Of a stretch of 64,000 nt of DNA, positions 8,083 to 18,246 are shown piece by piece. Both the position numbers and the translations under genes were made by a program. The stretch's first letter is position 1, and every line of letters begins with the position of its first letter. Source of the DNA: Azospirillum sp. B510 (GTDB lineage Bacteria > Pseudomonadota > Alphaproteobacteria > Azospirillales > Azospirillaceae). The notes under the pieces are model-generated. The model did no database searches, had not been told where the DNA came from, and saw nothing but the letters and a program-made list of their open reading frames with translations. Location of the stretch: positions 330,001 through 394,000 of the forward strand of contig NC_013859.1 of NCBI RefSeq assembly GCF_000010725.1, written 5' to 3'.

Positions 8083-9126
8083 TCAGGAGATCTTGATCAT
8101 GATCTGGGCGCGGCGGTTCGACGGCTCCCGCACATTCGGACCGGTGGGAACCATCAGCTGATTTTCGCCGACACCTTCGATCGAGATGATGTTGGCCGGA
8201 GTGCCATGGCCGACCAGCGCCTTGCGCACCGCCTCGGCCCGGCGCAGCGAGAGCTTCTGGTTGTAGGAGGGTGAACCGGAGGTGTCGGTGTGGCCGATCA
8301 CCTGGATGCGGACGGCCCGGGCCCGGCCGGCGGCCTCTGCCGCATCGGCGATGATCTTGTCGGAATTCGGCGTGATCGCCGACTTGTCCCAATCGAAGAA
8401 CACCTGATACTCGCTCTGCGGCTGGGCGGCCATCGGGGGTGCCACCGGAGCCGGGGCGGCGACCGGCGTGGCGCGCTCCGGCCCGCCGAAGCTATAGCGC
8501 AGCCCGGCCAGGATGGTGTGGTTGCGGTACTCGCCCTTCGAGGTCACCGGCCCCAGTTCGAACTCCGGATCGACGGTGGCGAAATAGCGGTAGTCGAGCG
8601 TCAGCGCCACTTTGTCGTTGATCGCATAGGACGCGCCGACGATGCCCTGATAGGCGAAGACCCAGTCGCGGTCGCTGGCGCCGTTCAAGGTCTGCTTCAC
8701 GCCAGCGATGCCGGCACCGGCGCCGATATAGGGGGTGATCGGCAGACCGACATCGATATCGTACAGCAGGTTGCCCATGAAGGCGACCGAACTGGTCCGG
8801 CCGCCAAGCCCGTTCGAGGCGGGGGTGGCGCTGCTGGTGCTGTCGATGCCGTTGCGCCACCGCCAGGCGGCCTCCAGCTCGGCGCGCAGCCCCATCACGG
8901 AGGCATAGCCGACCGACAGGTCGCCGATGCCGCCGATCTTGAACTTCTCCTTCAGCCCCAGGCCCGGAGCCGGATAGCTGCCGAGGTCGGCATCCTCGGT
9001 CCAGTTCACGCCGGCGCCGGCGCCGACATAGAAGCCTTCGGTGCCGGCAAGGGCGGCGGCCGGAGCGGCCAGGACGGGAAGGGCGGCGGCCAGTGCCGTG
9101 CCCAGCAGAAACCCACGCATCGTCAT
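8083..9126 (-). CDS. OmpA-family outer-membrane protein
   Basis: A 347-residue protein. A Sec signal peptide (about residues 1-26, ending AAALAG) is followed by an eight-stranded beta-barrel region (about 28-210, starting GFYVGAGAGVNW, with aromatic strand ends such as LAGLRYSFG). A Pro/Ala linker leads to an OmpA C-terminal peptidoglycan-binding domain (about 240-345: VFFDWDKSAIT, IQVIGHTDTSGS, NQKLSLRRAEAVR, NRRAQIMI). It tethers the outer membrane to the cell wall. The ATG at 9126 (MTMRGF) was chosen because it begins the signal peptide; the longer frame has a non-coding character. Transcribed divergently from the metallo-hydrolase gene. Confidence 0.92.
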   Translation of the reverse strand: MTMRGFLLGTALAAALPVLAAPAAALAGTEGFYVGAGAGVNWTEDADLGSYPAPGLGLKEKFKIGGIGDLSVGYASVMGLRAELEAAWRWRNGIDSTSSATPASNGLGGRTSSVAFMGNLLYDIDVGLPITPYIGAGAGIAGVKQTLNGASDRDWVFAYQGIVGASYAINDKVALTLDYRYFATVDPEFELGPVTSKGEYRNHTILAGLRYSFGGPERATPVAAPAPVAPPMAAQPQSEYQVFFDWDKSAITPNSDKIIADAAEAAGRARAVRIQVIGHTDTSGSPSYNQKLSLRRAEAVRKALVGHGTPANIISIEGVGENQLMVPTGPNVREPSNRRAQIMIKIS

Positions 9127-9338
9127 GTTCTTGTTCCCATGGTTGACGGCGTTGGCGGATCGGGACGTCCCGGCCTGCGGCGAAACGCGTGACAGAACGG
9201 GCTCAGGCCCCGACAATGGACGCCGCTGGCATGGCTTCCAATCCCGGCTCCGTACACCCATTTTCCCTGTTGCAGATCCGCCGCAGCAGCTCCATAGACA
9301 TTTCTTTTCGTGATAACAATGGCTTGGACAAAACCGCG

Positions 9339-10421
9339 ATGGCTTCTACCCCGGACGATTCGGTCGACTACCCCCTCTGCGCCACCCCGGAACCCGGAGG
9401 ATGGCAGGCGGTGGCGCCCGGCGTGTTGTGGATCCGGCTGCCCCTGCCCTTCCAGCTCGACCATATCAATGTCTGGGCGCTGGATGGCGGGGCCGCCGGC
9501 TGGACGCTGGTCGATTGCGGGCTGGGCGACCGGCGCAGCCGCGCGGTGTGGGAGGCGCTGCTGCGCGACGCGCTGGGCGGGCGTCCGGTGGAGCGGGTGG
9601 TGGCCACCCATTTCCATCCCGACCACATCGGCGCCGCCTCCTGGCTGGTGGAACAGACCGGTGCCGAGTTCGCCACGTCACTGACCGAATGGCTGTTCGC
9701 CCGCATCCTGTCGGCTGGCGGCGGCGACACCGCCAACGCGGTGGCTGAGCGATTCTACCGCCGCTGCGGGCTGGAGGAGGAGGCTCTGGCGGCGCTGCTC
9801 GCCCGCAAGGACGGCTACAGCCGAGGGGTTCCCGGCGTTCCGGCGACCTTGACCCGCCTGCGGGCCGGCGACCGGCTGCCGGTGGGCGGCGGCGGTTGGA
9901 CAATGGTCGGCGGCAGCGGCCATTCGGCGGAACCGGTCAGCCTGTACCGGGCGGCCGAGGGCGACAGCCCGCCTCTGCTGATTTCCGGCGATCAGATCCT
10001 GCCGCGGATCAGCCCCAACATCAGCGTCTGGCCGACGGAACCGGAGGCCGATCCGCTCGCCGATTATCTCGCCAGCCTGGAGGCGTGGAGCGTCCTGCCG
10101 GCCGACACTCTGGTTCTCCCCTCGCATGGGCGCCCTTTTCTCGGCCTGCATCGCCGGGCCAGCGACCTGTCCCGCCATCATGCCGAGCGGCTGGTCGAAA
10201 TCGAAGCTTTGTGCACGGCGCCGCAGACCGCGGCGGCGGTGACGCGGGCGCTGTTCCCACGCCCGCTCGACCCGCAACAAATGCTCTTCGCCGTCGGCGA
10301 GGCCGTCGCCCACCTCAACCACCTGATCCGCAAGGGGCGGCTGGAGCGGATCGCCGGGCGGCAGGTCGGGGGGATGCGGGACGCCGACCTTTACCGCCTT
10401 GCTGTCATGGAACCGGCCTGA
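9339..10421 (+). CDS. MBL-fold metallo-hydrolase
   Basis: A 360-residue metallo-beta-lactamase-fold hydrolase. The metal site is visible as THFHPDHIGAA, followed by the glycine-rich GGSGHSAEPVSLY, the aspartate in LISGDQILP and the distal histidine in LPSHGRPF. A C-terminal winged-helix-like extension (about 290-360, NHLIRKGRLERI) resembles the LACTB2 subgroup. Substrates of such proteins range from thioesters and lactones to RNA and cannot be chosen here. The start at 9339 was preferred because the in-frame upstream stretch overlaps the divergent promoter region. Confidence 0.85.
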   Translation: MASTPDDSVDYPLCATPEPGGWQAVAPGVLWIRLPLPFQLDHINVWALDGGAAGWTLVDCGLGDRRSRAVWEALLRDALGGRPVERVVATHFHPDHIGAASWLVEQTGAEFATSLTEWLFARILSAGGGDTANAVAERFYRRCGLEEEALAALLARKDGYSRGVPGVPATLTRLRAGDRLPVGGGGWTMVGGSGHSAEPVSLYRAAEGDSPPLLISGDQILPRISPNISVWPTEPEADPLADYLASLEAWSVLPADTLVLPSHGRPFLGLHRRASDLSRHHAERLVEIEALCTAPQTAAAVTRALFPRPLDPQQMLFAVGEAVAHLNHLIRKGRLERIAGRQVGGMRDADLYRLAVMEPA

Positions 10422-10427
10422 CGGCGC

Positions 10428-10634
10428 TCACTCGGTGACGATCTCGAACTCGTGGGGATCGAGCAGGGTCGCCACCGACAGGGTCTTCAACGTCTTCGGA
10501 TCATCCGTCCGTTTCATCTGGGCATGCTGGGTGCCCATGCCGTCCTTGCGGATGGCGACCACTTCCCAATAGCCGCCGCTGGGGGACAGCTTGCGATAAA
10601 TCTGTCCCTCGACCACCTCGCGCTTCCTGCGCAT
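10428..10634 (-). CDS. Small conserved-type protein, 68 residues, unknown function
   Basis: A compact basic protein (MRRKREVVEGQIYRKL, then GGYWEVVAIRKD and HAQMKRTDDPKTLKTLSVATLLDP) with alternating hydrophobic residues suggesting a small beta-barrel like SH3 or Tudor folds. It has a strong ribosome-binding site (GGAGAA, 7 bases before the ATG). It converges on the metallo-hydrolase gene with a 6-bp gap. I recognise no named family. Codon use is typical of the genome, so it is likely a real gene. Confidence 0.65.
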   Translation of the reverse strand: MRRKREVVEGQIYRKLSPSGGYWEVVAIRKDGMGTQHAQMKRTDDPKTLKTLSVATLLDPHEFEIVTE

Positions 10635-10862
10635 TTTCGTTCTCCAAAACCCGTCCCATACCGGCGGCCGTCACGGTCGCCGCGAAGGGCGCCATTGAAG
10701 CACAAAACACCCCCGTCGTGGCGAGTGTCCGTTCGGTGACTCGTTGCCGATGCCGCATTTGCGCTGTTGCAACGCAACACGACCGGAGCACCCCCGATGA
10801 CCTTTTGCCGCACTGCGGTTTCACAGTGGAACAAAAGCCGCCGCCGTGGGTTCATAGCGGTC

Positions 10863-11141
10863 ATGGATACCGATCTCGACGTGCTTGTCTTCGCGACCCG
10901 CCTGGTCGATGAACTGGGAGACACCGCGATTCGCATGAGCCGCGTTCGTCTCGTCGAACTCACGGCCGCCAATCACACCCGTGCCGCCATCTTCTGGCGG
11001 GATGTGATGCGCACCTGCGAAGGATTGTTGAGCGAACGCTCGGGCCGACGGACGGCAGGCGGGCTTTCCTCCCCGGCCCCGGCCCCAAGCATTGCTGCGG
11101 CGCAACCGGGGGCCTCCCATGTTCCCCGCCCCATTCCCTGA
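10863..11141 (+). CDS. Hypothetical small protein, about 92 residues
   Basis: Starting at MDTDLDVLVFATRLVDEL, the first 60 residues form an amphipathic helical segment (TAIRMSRVRLVELTAANHTRAAIFWRDVMRTCEGLL). The last 30 residues are Pro/Ala/Ser-rich and disordered. A longer frame upstream (10767) has poor codon use. A small inverted repeat (TGTTGC-AAC-GCAACA, 10765-10779) lies upstream. No family was recognised; the tail may be unselected sequence. Confidence 0.45.
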   Translation: MDTDLDVLVFATRLVDELGDTAIRMSRVRLVELTAANHTRAAIFWRDVMRTCEGLLSERSGRRTAGGLSSPAPAPSIAAAQPGASHVPRPIP

Positions 11142-11195
11142 CCCGTTCCCCGGCTGGGCCGCAAGACGCTGCCGATAGGAAAAGGGCGCCGATGG

Positions 11196-11223
11196 AAAAA
11201 GGGCCGGCACGTCGTGCCGGCCC
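11196..11223 (-). terminator. Rho-independent terminator after livJ
   Basis: On the minus strand a perfect 10-bp stem (GGGCCGGCAC, loop GAC, GTGCCGGCCC) is followed by TTTTT, 33 bases after the livJ stop. The plus strand reads CTCTCCTTTTC after the stem, so it may work both ways. Confidence 0.85.
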
Positions 11224-11255
11224 TCTCCTTTTCGCGGAACGCGGTCGCGCTTCGC

Positions 11256-12356
11256 TTACTTCACTTCGGCATACTGGCCGGCGTGCCACTTGTACCAGAC
11301 ATAGGCCGGGCTGGTGACGTCGCCCTTGGCGTCGAAACCGATCTTGCCGATGACGGTGTCGTAGCTGCCCTTGCGCAGGACGTCGGCGACCTTGGCCGCG
11401 TCGGTCGAGTTCGCCTGCTTCACCGCGTTCGCCCAGATCTGGAGCGCCGCGTAGGTGTACAGGGTGTAGCCTTCCGGCTCATAGCCAGCCTTGCGGAACT
11501 TCTCCACGACGGCCTTGGCGTCCGGCTTCTCACGCGGATCCGGACCGAAGGTCATCATGGTGTCCTCGCCGGCGTCGCCGGTGATGGCCCAGTACTCGTT
11601 GGTCACCAGCGCGTCGCCCGACACGATGATGGCCTTCAGGCCCTGGTCCTTCATCTGGCGGGCGATCAGGCCGGCCTCGGTGTGGTAGCCACCGATATAG
11701 ACGGCGTCGACATTCGCCTGCTTCAGCTTGGAAACCAGAGCGGAATAATCCTTCTCACCGGCCGTGTAGGCTTCGTAGATGGTTTCCTTCTGGCCGCCGG
11801 CGTTCAGCGCCTTCTGCGTCTCGTCGGCCAGACCCTTACCATAGGCCGACTTGTCGTGCAGGATGGCGACGTTCTTGCCCTTGTACGTGTCCAGCAGATA
11901 CTTGCCGGCGATCGCGCCCTGCTGGTCGTCACGGCCGCAGACGCGGAAGACGTTCTTCAGTCCCTGCTCGGTCAGCTTCGGGTTGGTCGAGGCCGGGGAG
12001 ATCTGCAGGATGCCCTCCTCGGAATAGACCTGGCTGGCCGGGATCGACGAACCGGAGCAGAAGTGGCCGGCCACGAACTTCACACCGGCCTTGGCCAGCT
12101 GGTTGGCGACGGCGACGGCCTGCTTGGGATCGCAGGCGTCGTCACCGACCTCCAGCTTCAGCTTCTGGCCCAGGACACCGCCGGCGGCGTTGATGTCCGC
12201 CACGGCCTGCTCCATGCCCTTCTTCATCTGCTCGCCGAAGGTGGCGTACTGGCCGGTGATCGGGCCGGCGGTGGCCACCGCGATGTCGGCCTTGGCGGCC
12301 GTGGCGGAAAGCGCGGTCGCCGCGATGGCGGCGAGAAGGGACAGCTTGAATTTCAT
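11256..12356 (-). CDS. livJ: Branched-chain amino acid ABC transporter, periplasmic binding protein
   Basis: A 366-residue LivJ/LivK-type receptor (Peripla_BP_6 fold) that captures the substrate for LivHMGF. It has a clear signal peptide (MKFKLSLLAAIAATALSATAAKA). The mature start DIAVATAGPITGQYATFGEQ and the segments GDDACDPKQAVAVANQL, GHFCSGSSIPAS and YTLYTYAALQIWA are typical of LivJ. The Cys pair near residues 72 and 97 matches the conserved disulphide. The start was set at the ATG with ribosome-binding site AGGGAG. It follows the permease/ATPase genes on the same strand after a 172-bp gap, so it may have its own promoter, as is common for abundant binding proteins. Substrate specificity could also include amides or urea. 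Confidence 0.92.
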   Translation of the reverse strand: MKFKLSLLAAIAATALSATAAKADIAVATAGPITGQYATFGEQMKKGMEQAVADINAAGGVLGQKLKLEVGDDACDPKQAVAVANQLAKAGVKFVAGHFCSGSSIPASQVYSEEGILQISPASTNPKLTEQGLKNVFRVCGRDDQQGAIAGKYLLDTYKGKNVAILHDKSAYGKGLADETQKALNAGGQKETIYEAYTAGEKDYSALVSKLKQANVDAVYIGGYHTEAGLIARQMKDQGLKAIIVSGDALVTNEYWAITGDAGEDTMMTFGPDPREKPDAKAVVEKFRKAGYEPEGYTLYTYAALQIWANAVKQANSTDAAKVADVLRKGSYDTVIGKIGFDAKGDVTSPAYVWYKWHAGQYAEVK

Positions 12357-12528
12357 GGGTGTGCTTGCTCCCTGTTCTATGAATGGTCCCTGTTGCAACA
12401 TACCCCCGGCCCTTGCGGGCCTTGCCGCCGGGTCCCCTCCGGCGGTGTTCAGATTACCATACCCCAAGTGGCGCGACCTGCGACAGTTTCGCGGGCACCA
12501 ATCAGCCGTACGGTCTAATTCCTTCGCC

Positions 12529-12882
12529 CTAGGCCTCGGTCCCGCTGCGCTCTTTCCAAGCGAAGGGCCCTGCGCGCTCATAGAGCCACGGGTACTGGTT
12601 GACCATGCGGCGCGCGATGGCGACGCGGTGGGCGGTGAGCGTGATCAGGGCGATGACGGCGGTGTGGACGATGAAGCCCCACAGCGACAACAGCTGCCCG
12701 CCGAACAGGCCCCAGGCGAGGAAGCGGTCGCCGACGCCCAGCAGCAGCGAATAGGCGATCACGCTGGAGACCGGCTTCCACCCCTCCGCCAGCGTCTGGC
12801 CGGTCAGAACCCCGCAGCCGCCGAACACCAGGACCGTCAGGAACACGAAGACCGGCAGCGAAGACCCGAGAAGCGCCTCCAT
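12529..12882 (-). CDS. Small inner-membrane protein in the liv operon (DUF6867-like)
   Basis: A 117-residue protein with three hydrophobic helices (VFVFLTVLVFGGCGVLTG, VSSVIAYSLLLGVGDRFLAWGLFGG, LLSLWGFIVHTAVIALITLTAHR) and a charged C-terminal tail (MVNQYPWLYERAGPFAWKER). It begins one base after the livF stop and is therefore in the liv transcript. From memory it resembles the DUF6867 proteins found beside liv genes in alphaproteobacteria. The function is unknown; an accessory role in the importer is plausible but unproven. Confidence 0.75.
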   Translation of the reverse strand: MEALLGSSLPVFVFLTVLVFGGCGVLTGQTLAEGWKPVSSVIAYSLLLGVGDRFLAWGLFGGQLLSLWGFIVHTAVIALITLTAHRVAIARRMVNQYPWLYERAGPFAWKERSGTEA

Positions 12883-12883
12883 C

Positions 12884-13594
<711 letters not shown>

Positions 13595-13597
13595 GGA

Positions 13598-14500
13598 TCA
13601 GGCTCCCTTCCGGGCGAGGTTCAGGTCGGCGGCGACCTCCGGCGGCAACGCCTCGTCCTCGTCCTCGCCGAGATAGGCGCGGATCACCGCCGGGTCGTTC
13701 TTCACATGCTCAGGCGTGCCGTCGGAAATCTTCCGGCCATAGTCCAGCACCACCACATGGTCGGAAATGCGCATCACCACGCTCATGTCATGCTCGATCA
13801 GCAACACGCCGGTGCGGTGGCCCCGCGGCGTCCGCACATCGCGGATGAAGGTCAGGATCTCGGCCAGCTCCCCCGACTCGCGCGGGTTCAGCCCGGCCGC
13901 CGGCTCGTCCAGGCACAGCAGCACCGGCTCGGTGCACATCGCCCGCGCGATCTCCAAACGGCGCTGGGCGCCATAGGGCAGGTTGCCGGCCTCCCAGTCG
14001 GCGAACTCGGTCAGCCGCACCCGGTCCAGCCAGTATTTCGCCAGCTCCACCGCCTCATGCTCGGCCCGGCGGAAGCCGGGAAGCCCGAGCAGCCCGGCGA
14101 TGGCGAAGCCGGACGCCCGCATCAGCTTGTTGTGCTGGGCGACGATCAGGTTCTCCAGAACGCTCATCCCGCCGAACAGCCGGATGTTCTGGAAGGTGCG
14201 CGCCACCCCGGCCAGCTGGGCGATGCGGTAGCCCGGCATCCGCTCCAGCAGGAATTCCTTGCCCGCCGGGTGACGCAGCGTCAGCCGCCCCACCGTCGGC
14301 GTGTAGAAGCCGGTGACGCAGTTGAACAGCGTCGTCTTGCCGGCGCCGTTCGGGCCGATCAGCGCGGTGATCTCGCCGGCCCGCGCCTCGAACGACACGT
14401 CGTTGTTCGCCACCAGCCCGCCGAAGCGCATGGTCAGGTGTTCGACGCTCAGCAAAGGCTTGTCGTTGTTCATCCCAACATTGTCCATGGGGGCGCTCAT
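13598..14500 (-). CDS. livG: Branched-chain amino acid ABC transporter ATPase LivG
   Basis: A 300-residue ABC ATPase. It has Walker A GPNGAGKTT, the LivG-type Q-loop segment GVARTFQNIRLFGGMSVLENL, an unusual signature region (LPYGAQRRLEIARAM, LSYG-type as in other LivG proteins), Walker B VLLCLDEPAAGLNP and H-loop LLIEHDMSVVM. The C-terminus carries an acidic extension (LGEDEDEALPPEV). The ATG at 14500 overlaps the livM stop (ATGA), which fixes the start. Confidence 0.96.
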   Translation of the reverse strand: MSAPMDNVGMNNDKPLLSVEHLTMRFGGLVANNDVSFEARAGEITALIGPNGAGKTTLFNCVTGFYTPTVGRLTLRHPAGKEFLLERMPGYRIAQLAGVARTFQNIRLFGGMSVLENLIVAQHNKLMRASGFAIAGLLGLPGFRRAEHEAVELAKYWLDRVRLTEFADWEAGNLPYGAQRRLEIARAMCTEPVLLCLDEPAAGLNPRESGELAEILTFIRDVRTPRGHRTGVLLIEHDMSVVMRISDHVVVLDYGRKISDGTPEHVKNDPAVIRAYLGEDEDEALPPEVAADLNLARKGA

Positions 14501-15993
14501 TTCGCGGCTCCCGCGGCGGGCTTCCCGCCGCCATGCAGGAGGATGGTCGGGTCGCGGTGGGCCAGCAGGCCGCGCGGACGCCACAGCATGATCACCACCA
14601 TGCCGGCGCCGAACGCCAGCATGCGGTAGTCGGCCAGCTCGCGGAACGCCTCGGGCAGGCCGATCACCAGCAGCGTCGCCACCACCACGCCGATCTGGCT
14701 GCCCATGCCGCCCAGCACGACGATGGCCAGGATGATCGCCGACTCGATGAAGGTGAAGCTCTCCGGGCTGATGAAGCCCTGGCGCGTCGCGAAGAAGGAC
14801 CCGGCGAAGCCGCCGAACATCGCGGCGATGGCGAAGGCCGCCAGCTTCATGTTGGTGCGGTTGATGCCGAGCGAGGCGCAGGCGATGTCGTCCTCGCGCA
14901 GAGCCTCCCACGCCCGGCCCAGCGGCAGCTTGCGCACGCGCAGCGTGAACAGGTTCACCACCAGCGCCAGCGCCAGGATGAGGTAGTAGAGGAAGATGAT
15001 GCGGTGCAGCGGCGAGAATTCCAGCCCGAACAGCTCATGGAAGGCCGGCATGCCGTCGGCCGGGCTGCGCGAGAAGTCGGCGATGCCGAAGAAGCTCGGC
15101 CGCGGGATGCCGGAGATGCCGTTGGGGCCGCCGGTGAACTGGTACCAGTTGACCAGGATGATGCGGATGATCTCGCCGAAGCCCAAGGTCACGATGGCGA
15201 AATAATCGCCGCGCAGCCGCAGCACCGGGAAGCCCAGCAGCACGCCCGAACAGGCGGCCAGCACGCCCGCCAGCGGCAGGCAGAGCCAGAAGCTCAGCCC
15301 GAAATAATGGGCGAGCAGCGCGTAGGAATAGGCGCCGACCGCGTAGAAGGCGACATAGCCGAGGTCGAGCAGGCCGGCGAGACCGACGACGATGTTCAGG
15401 CCCCAGCCCAGCATGATGTAGGTCAGCAGCAGGATGCCGATGTCGAGGATCATGCGGTCGGCCAGCGGCGTCAGCGGCAGCACCGCGGCGAAGGCGACGG
15501 CGACCGGGCCGATGTAGCGGCTGGCGTGCTGCACGCGTGCCGCGACGCGGTCCATCCGCTTGTCGCGCTCGGCCTGACTGAGCTTGGAGCGGCCGGTGGC
15601 GACCGTCATGGCGGCGCGGATGGCGATGACGCCGCCGCCCAGCACCAGGACGAGGCGCAGCACCTGGGTCGGCATCGGCAGCACCAGCCCGACGCCGGCG
15701 CAGACCAGCGCCAGGATCAGCACCGGCAGAGCCATGCCCTGGCGGATCAGCCCGAGCCCGAGCCGGCCGAGGAAGACCAGCAGCAGCGAGGCAGCCACCT
15801 CCTCCGGCCGGGCCTCGATGCCGAGACCGGTCGGGCGGTCGACGGTGCGCAATCCCACCAGCGGCACGGTCAGCAGAAGGGCGACGAAGGCGGCGAGAGC
15901 GGCGTCCTTGAGGGTGGCGGGCCAATCGACGCCGGGACGCTTGCCGTTGATGTGGTAATGGGGGTGCGACGGCGCGTGGGAAGGGGTGGTCAT
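14497..15993 (-). CDS. livM: Branched-chain amino acid ABC transporter permease LivM
   Basis: A 498-residue inner-membrane permease. Residues 1-190 form an extended N-terminal region with about five membrane helices and a charged cytoplasmic linker (LSQAERDKRMDRVAARVQ). The conserved LivM core follows (YIMLGWGLNIVVGLAGLLDLGYVAFYAVGAY, the LRLRGDYFAIVTLGFGEI coupling loop, GGMGSQIG). It is longer than many LivM proteins (about 330-430) because of this N-terminal block. It begins five bases after the livH stop. Confidence 0.94.
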   Translation of the reverse strand: MTTPSHAPSHPHYHINGKRPGVDWPATLKDAALAAFVALLLTVPLVGLRTVDRPTGLGIEARPEEVAASLLLVFLGRLGLGLIRQGMALPVLILALVCAGVGLVLPMPTQVLRLVLVLGGGVIAIRAAMTVATGRSKLSQAERDKRMDRVAARVQHASRYIGPVAVAFAAVLPLTPLADRMILDIGILLLTYIMLGWGLNIVVGLAGLLDLGYVAFYAVGAYSYALLAHYFGLSFWLCLPLAGVLAACSGVLLGFPVLRLRGDYFAIVTLGFGEIIRIILVNWYQFTGGPNGISGIPRPSFFGIADFSRSPADGMPAFHELFGLEFSPLHRIIFLYYLILALALVVNLFTLRVRKLPLGRAWEALREDDIACASLGINRTNMKLAAFAIAAMFGGFAGSFFATRQGFISPESFTFIESAIILAIVVLGGMGSQIGVVVATLLVIGLPEAFRELADYRMLAFGAGMVVIMLWRPRGLLAHRDPTILLHGGGKPAAGAAK

Positions 15994-15998
15994 GGCGC

Positions 15999-16904
<906 letters not shown>

Positions 16905-17258
16905 GTCCTCATCCCACCTTCAGCGCGGCGCAAAGCCAGGGTGCGGCGGCACGGGCACACTCGGCACACCGGTCTCGCAACAGCACCCCCCCTGTCTGGT
17001 GCACCCTGTCTGGTGCAGCCCGTCCATTCACCAAACGGAATGCCCCATCATCCGGAATTCCGTCTATCAGCCTGACGGACCATGATTTTTCCCATTCGGA
17101 GCGGGCGTCTGCGATCCGGTCTGGCCGTCCGGCAGGTGCCCCTCCTGACCTTTTCGGTAGTAACAGCCTGACGGATTTTTGCAAGACAGATTTGTGTTGC
17201 CCGCATGCGTGATCGACACGGACAACCCAAGACCGAACGGAAAGGCCGAAAACGCGAA
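16905..17258 (-). promoter_or_regulatory. Leader/promoter region of the liv operon with repeats
   Basis: This stretch holds no gene. Read toward livH, it contains a possible promoter (TTGCAA at 17179-17184, then a 16-bp spacer and TACTAC). A 12-bp direct repeat, TCCGTCAGGCTG on the minus strand, lies at 17164-17175 and 17068-17079. Nearer the gene is a tandem repeat CCTGTCTGGTGCA (16991-17003 and 17005-17017, period 14) whose junction forms the palindrome GGTGCACC. These are candidate operator sites for amino-acid or nitrogen control. Confidence 0.45.
16991..17017. repeat. Tandem 14-bp repeat upstream of livH
   Basis: Two perfect copies of CCTGTCTGGTGCA lie head to tail with one base between them. 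The copies straddle the 8-bp palindrome GGTGCACC. They could be an operator or a slippage-prone duplication. Confidence 0.8.
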
Positions 17259-17288
17259 ACGCCCCGCCGGCGGCAGCCGGCAGGGCGT
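17248..17288 (-). terminator. Rho-independent terminator of the secreted-protein gene
   Basis: A 13-bp stem with one mismatch (ACGCCCTGCCGGC / GCCGGCGGGGCGT on the minus strand, loop TGCC) is followed by TTTCGCGTTTT. It lies 32 bases after the stop at 17320. Confidence 0.82.
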
Positions 17289-17319
17289 CTTGCTGAACGG
17301 AAACTCGATCTTGAAGGCG

Positions 17320-18060
17320 TCAGCGAACCGCGACGGACTGCTTGGCCGGCACGGCGGCGACCTTCTGCTTCGGCTTGGCTTTCGTCTTGGCGGTGGCGGC
17401 CTTCGGCGCGGCCGGCGCCGGAGAGGCCTGGGCGACGGCGATGACGGGATCCGGACCGCTGACCACCTTCACGTCGCAGAGCGGCCGGCTGGCCAGATGC
17501 ATCAGGCCGGCATTCTTCTCGTCCGAGGTCAGGGTGCGCAGATCGTCGGCGGTCAGATCCTTGGCGGCGGCCGAGCGGTCGACAAAGTTGGCGCAATATT
17601 GCGGAATGCCGATGGTGGCGGCACGGCGGCTGATCTCGTTCGCCAGCTCGGTCCGGAACATGTCGAACTGGCGCGTGGCGTTGCCGCCGGCGCCGGAGCG
17701 CTTGTAATAGCTGATCAGCGACGCCTCGGAACTAGACAGGAGAGCGCGGTTCTTGACCGAGAAATCCTGGTACAGGTCGAACGGCTTCTTGTCCGGCATC
17801 ACCGTGCGGCAGGTCAGGCCGACCACCATCATCTCGGTGTGCATGCGCATCAGCTGTTCGGCCGCATGCTCCGCCCGGTTGTAGCAGGCGGGAGCGGCCG
17901 GGGTGCTGGCCTTGGCCGGGCGCGCCTTGGCGGCGGCGGGCTTCGCCGGATCCTTGGCGGCGGCGCTGGCGGGCGCGGGCAGGGCGAACAACCCGCCGAG
18001 GATTGCGGCGGCGGTCAGGGCTTTCAGGGACAAGCGGAGGGCAGCGCGCTGGCGACTCAT
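17320..18060 (-). CDS. Secreted protein of unknown function
   Basis: A 246-residue protein with a signal peptide (LKALTAAAILGGLFALPAPASA). A Lys/Ala/Pro-rich linker follows, then a conserved-looking central domain (about 55-190) with four cysteines (PACYNRAEHAAEQLMRMHTEM, LTCRTVMPDK, QYCANFVD, RPLCDVKV) that could form two disulphides. A Lys/Ala-rich C-terminal tail ends the protein. The start at 18060 follows GGAG. The gene is divergent from mak, and an ISAs1 element has inserted in the shared promoter region about 180 bp upstream. No function is assigned. Confidence 0.75.
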   Translation of the reverse strand: MSRQRAALRLSLKALTAAAILGGLFALPAPASAAAKDPAKPAAAKARPAKASTPAAPACYNRAEHAAEQLMRMHTEMMVVGLTCRTVMPDKKPFDLYQDFSVKNRALLSSSEASLISYYKRSGAGGNATRQFDMFRTELANEISRRAATIGIPQYCANFVDRSAAAKDLTADDLRTLTSDEKNAGLMHLASRPLCDVKVVSGPDPVIAVAQASPAPAAPKAATAKTKAKPKQKVAAVPAKQSVAVR

Positions 18061-18236
18061 CAGGGGCTCCGGTGGCGCGGTACAAACAGGACAGGGGTCG
18101 GGACGGAGATCGGCAGCGCCCGACAGTCGGCGACCTTCTACCCGAACACCGGGACGGGTCAATGGGAATTGGCCGCCATTTGCGTTTTGTCTCATCAACC
18201 GGACGGCGGCGCAACGGCGATTCGGATCCTGCCCCA

Positions 18237-18246
18237 CCGGACAGAT
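18237..18246. repeat. Target-site duplication, left copy
   Basis: CCGGACAGAT directly abuts the left inverted repeat and is repeated exactly at the other end of the element (19580-19589). It is the 10-bp duplication left by transposition. Confidence 0.95.
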
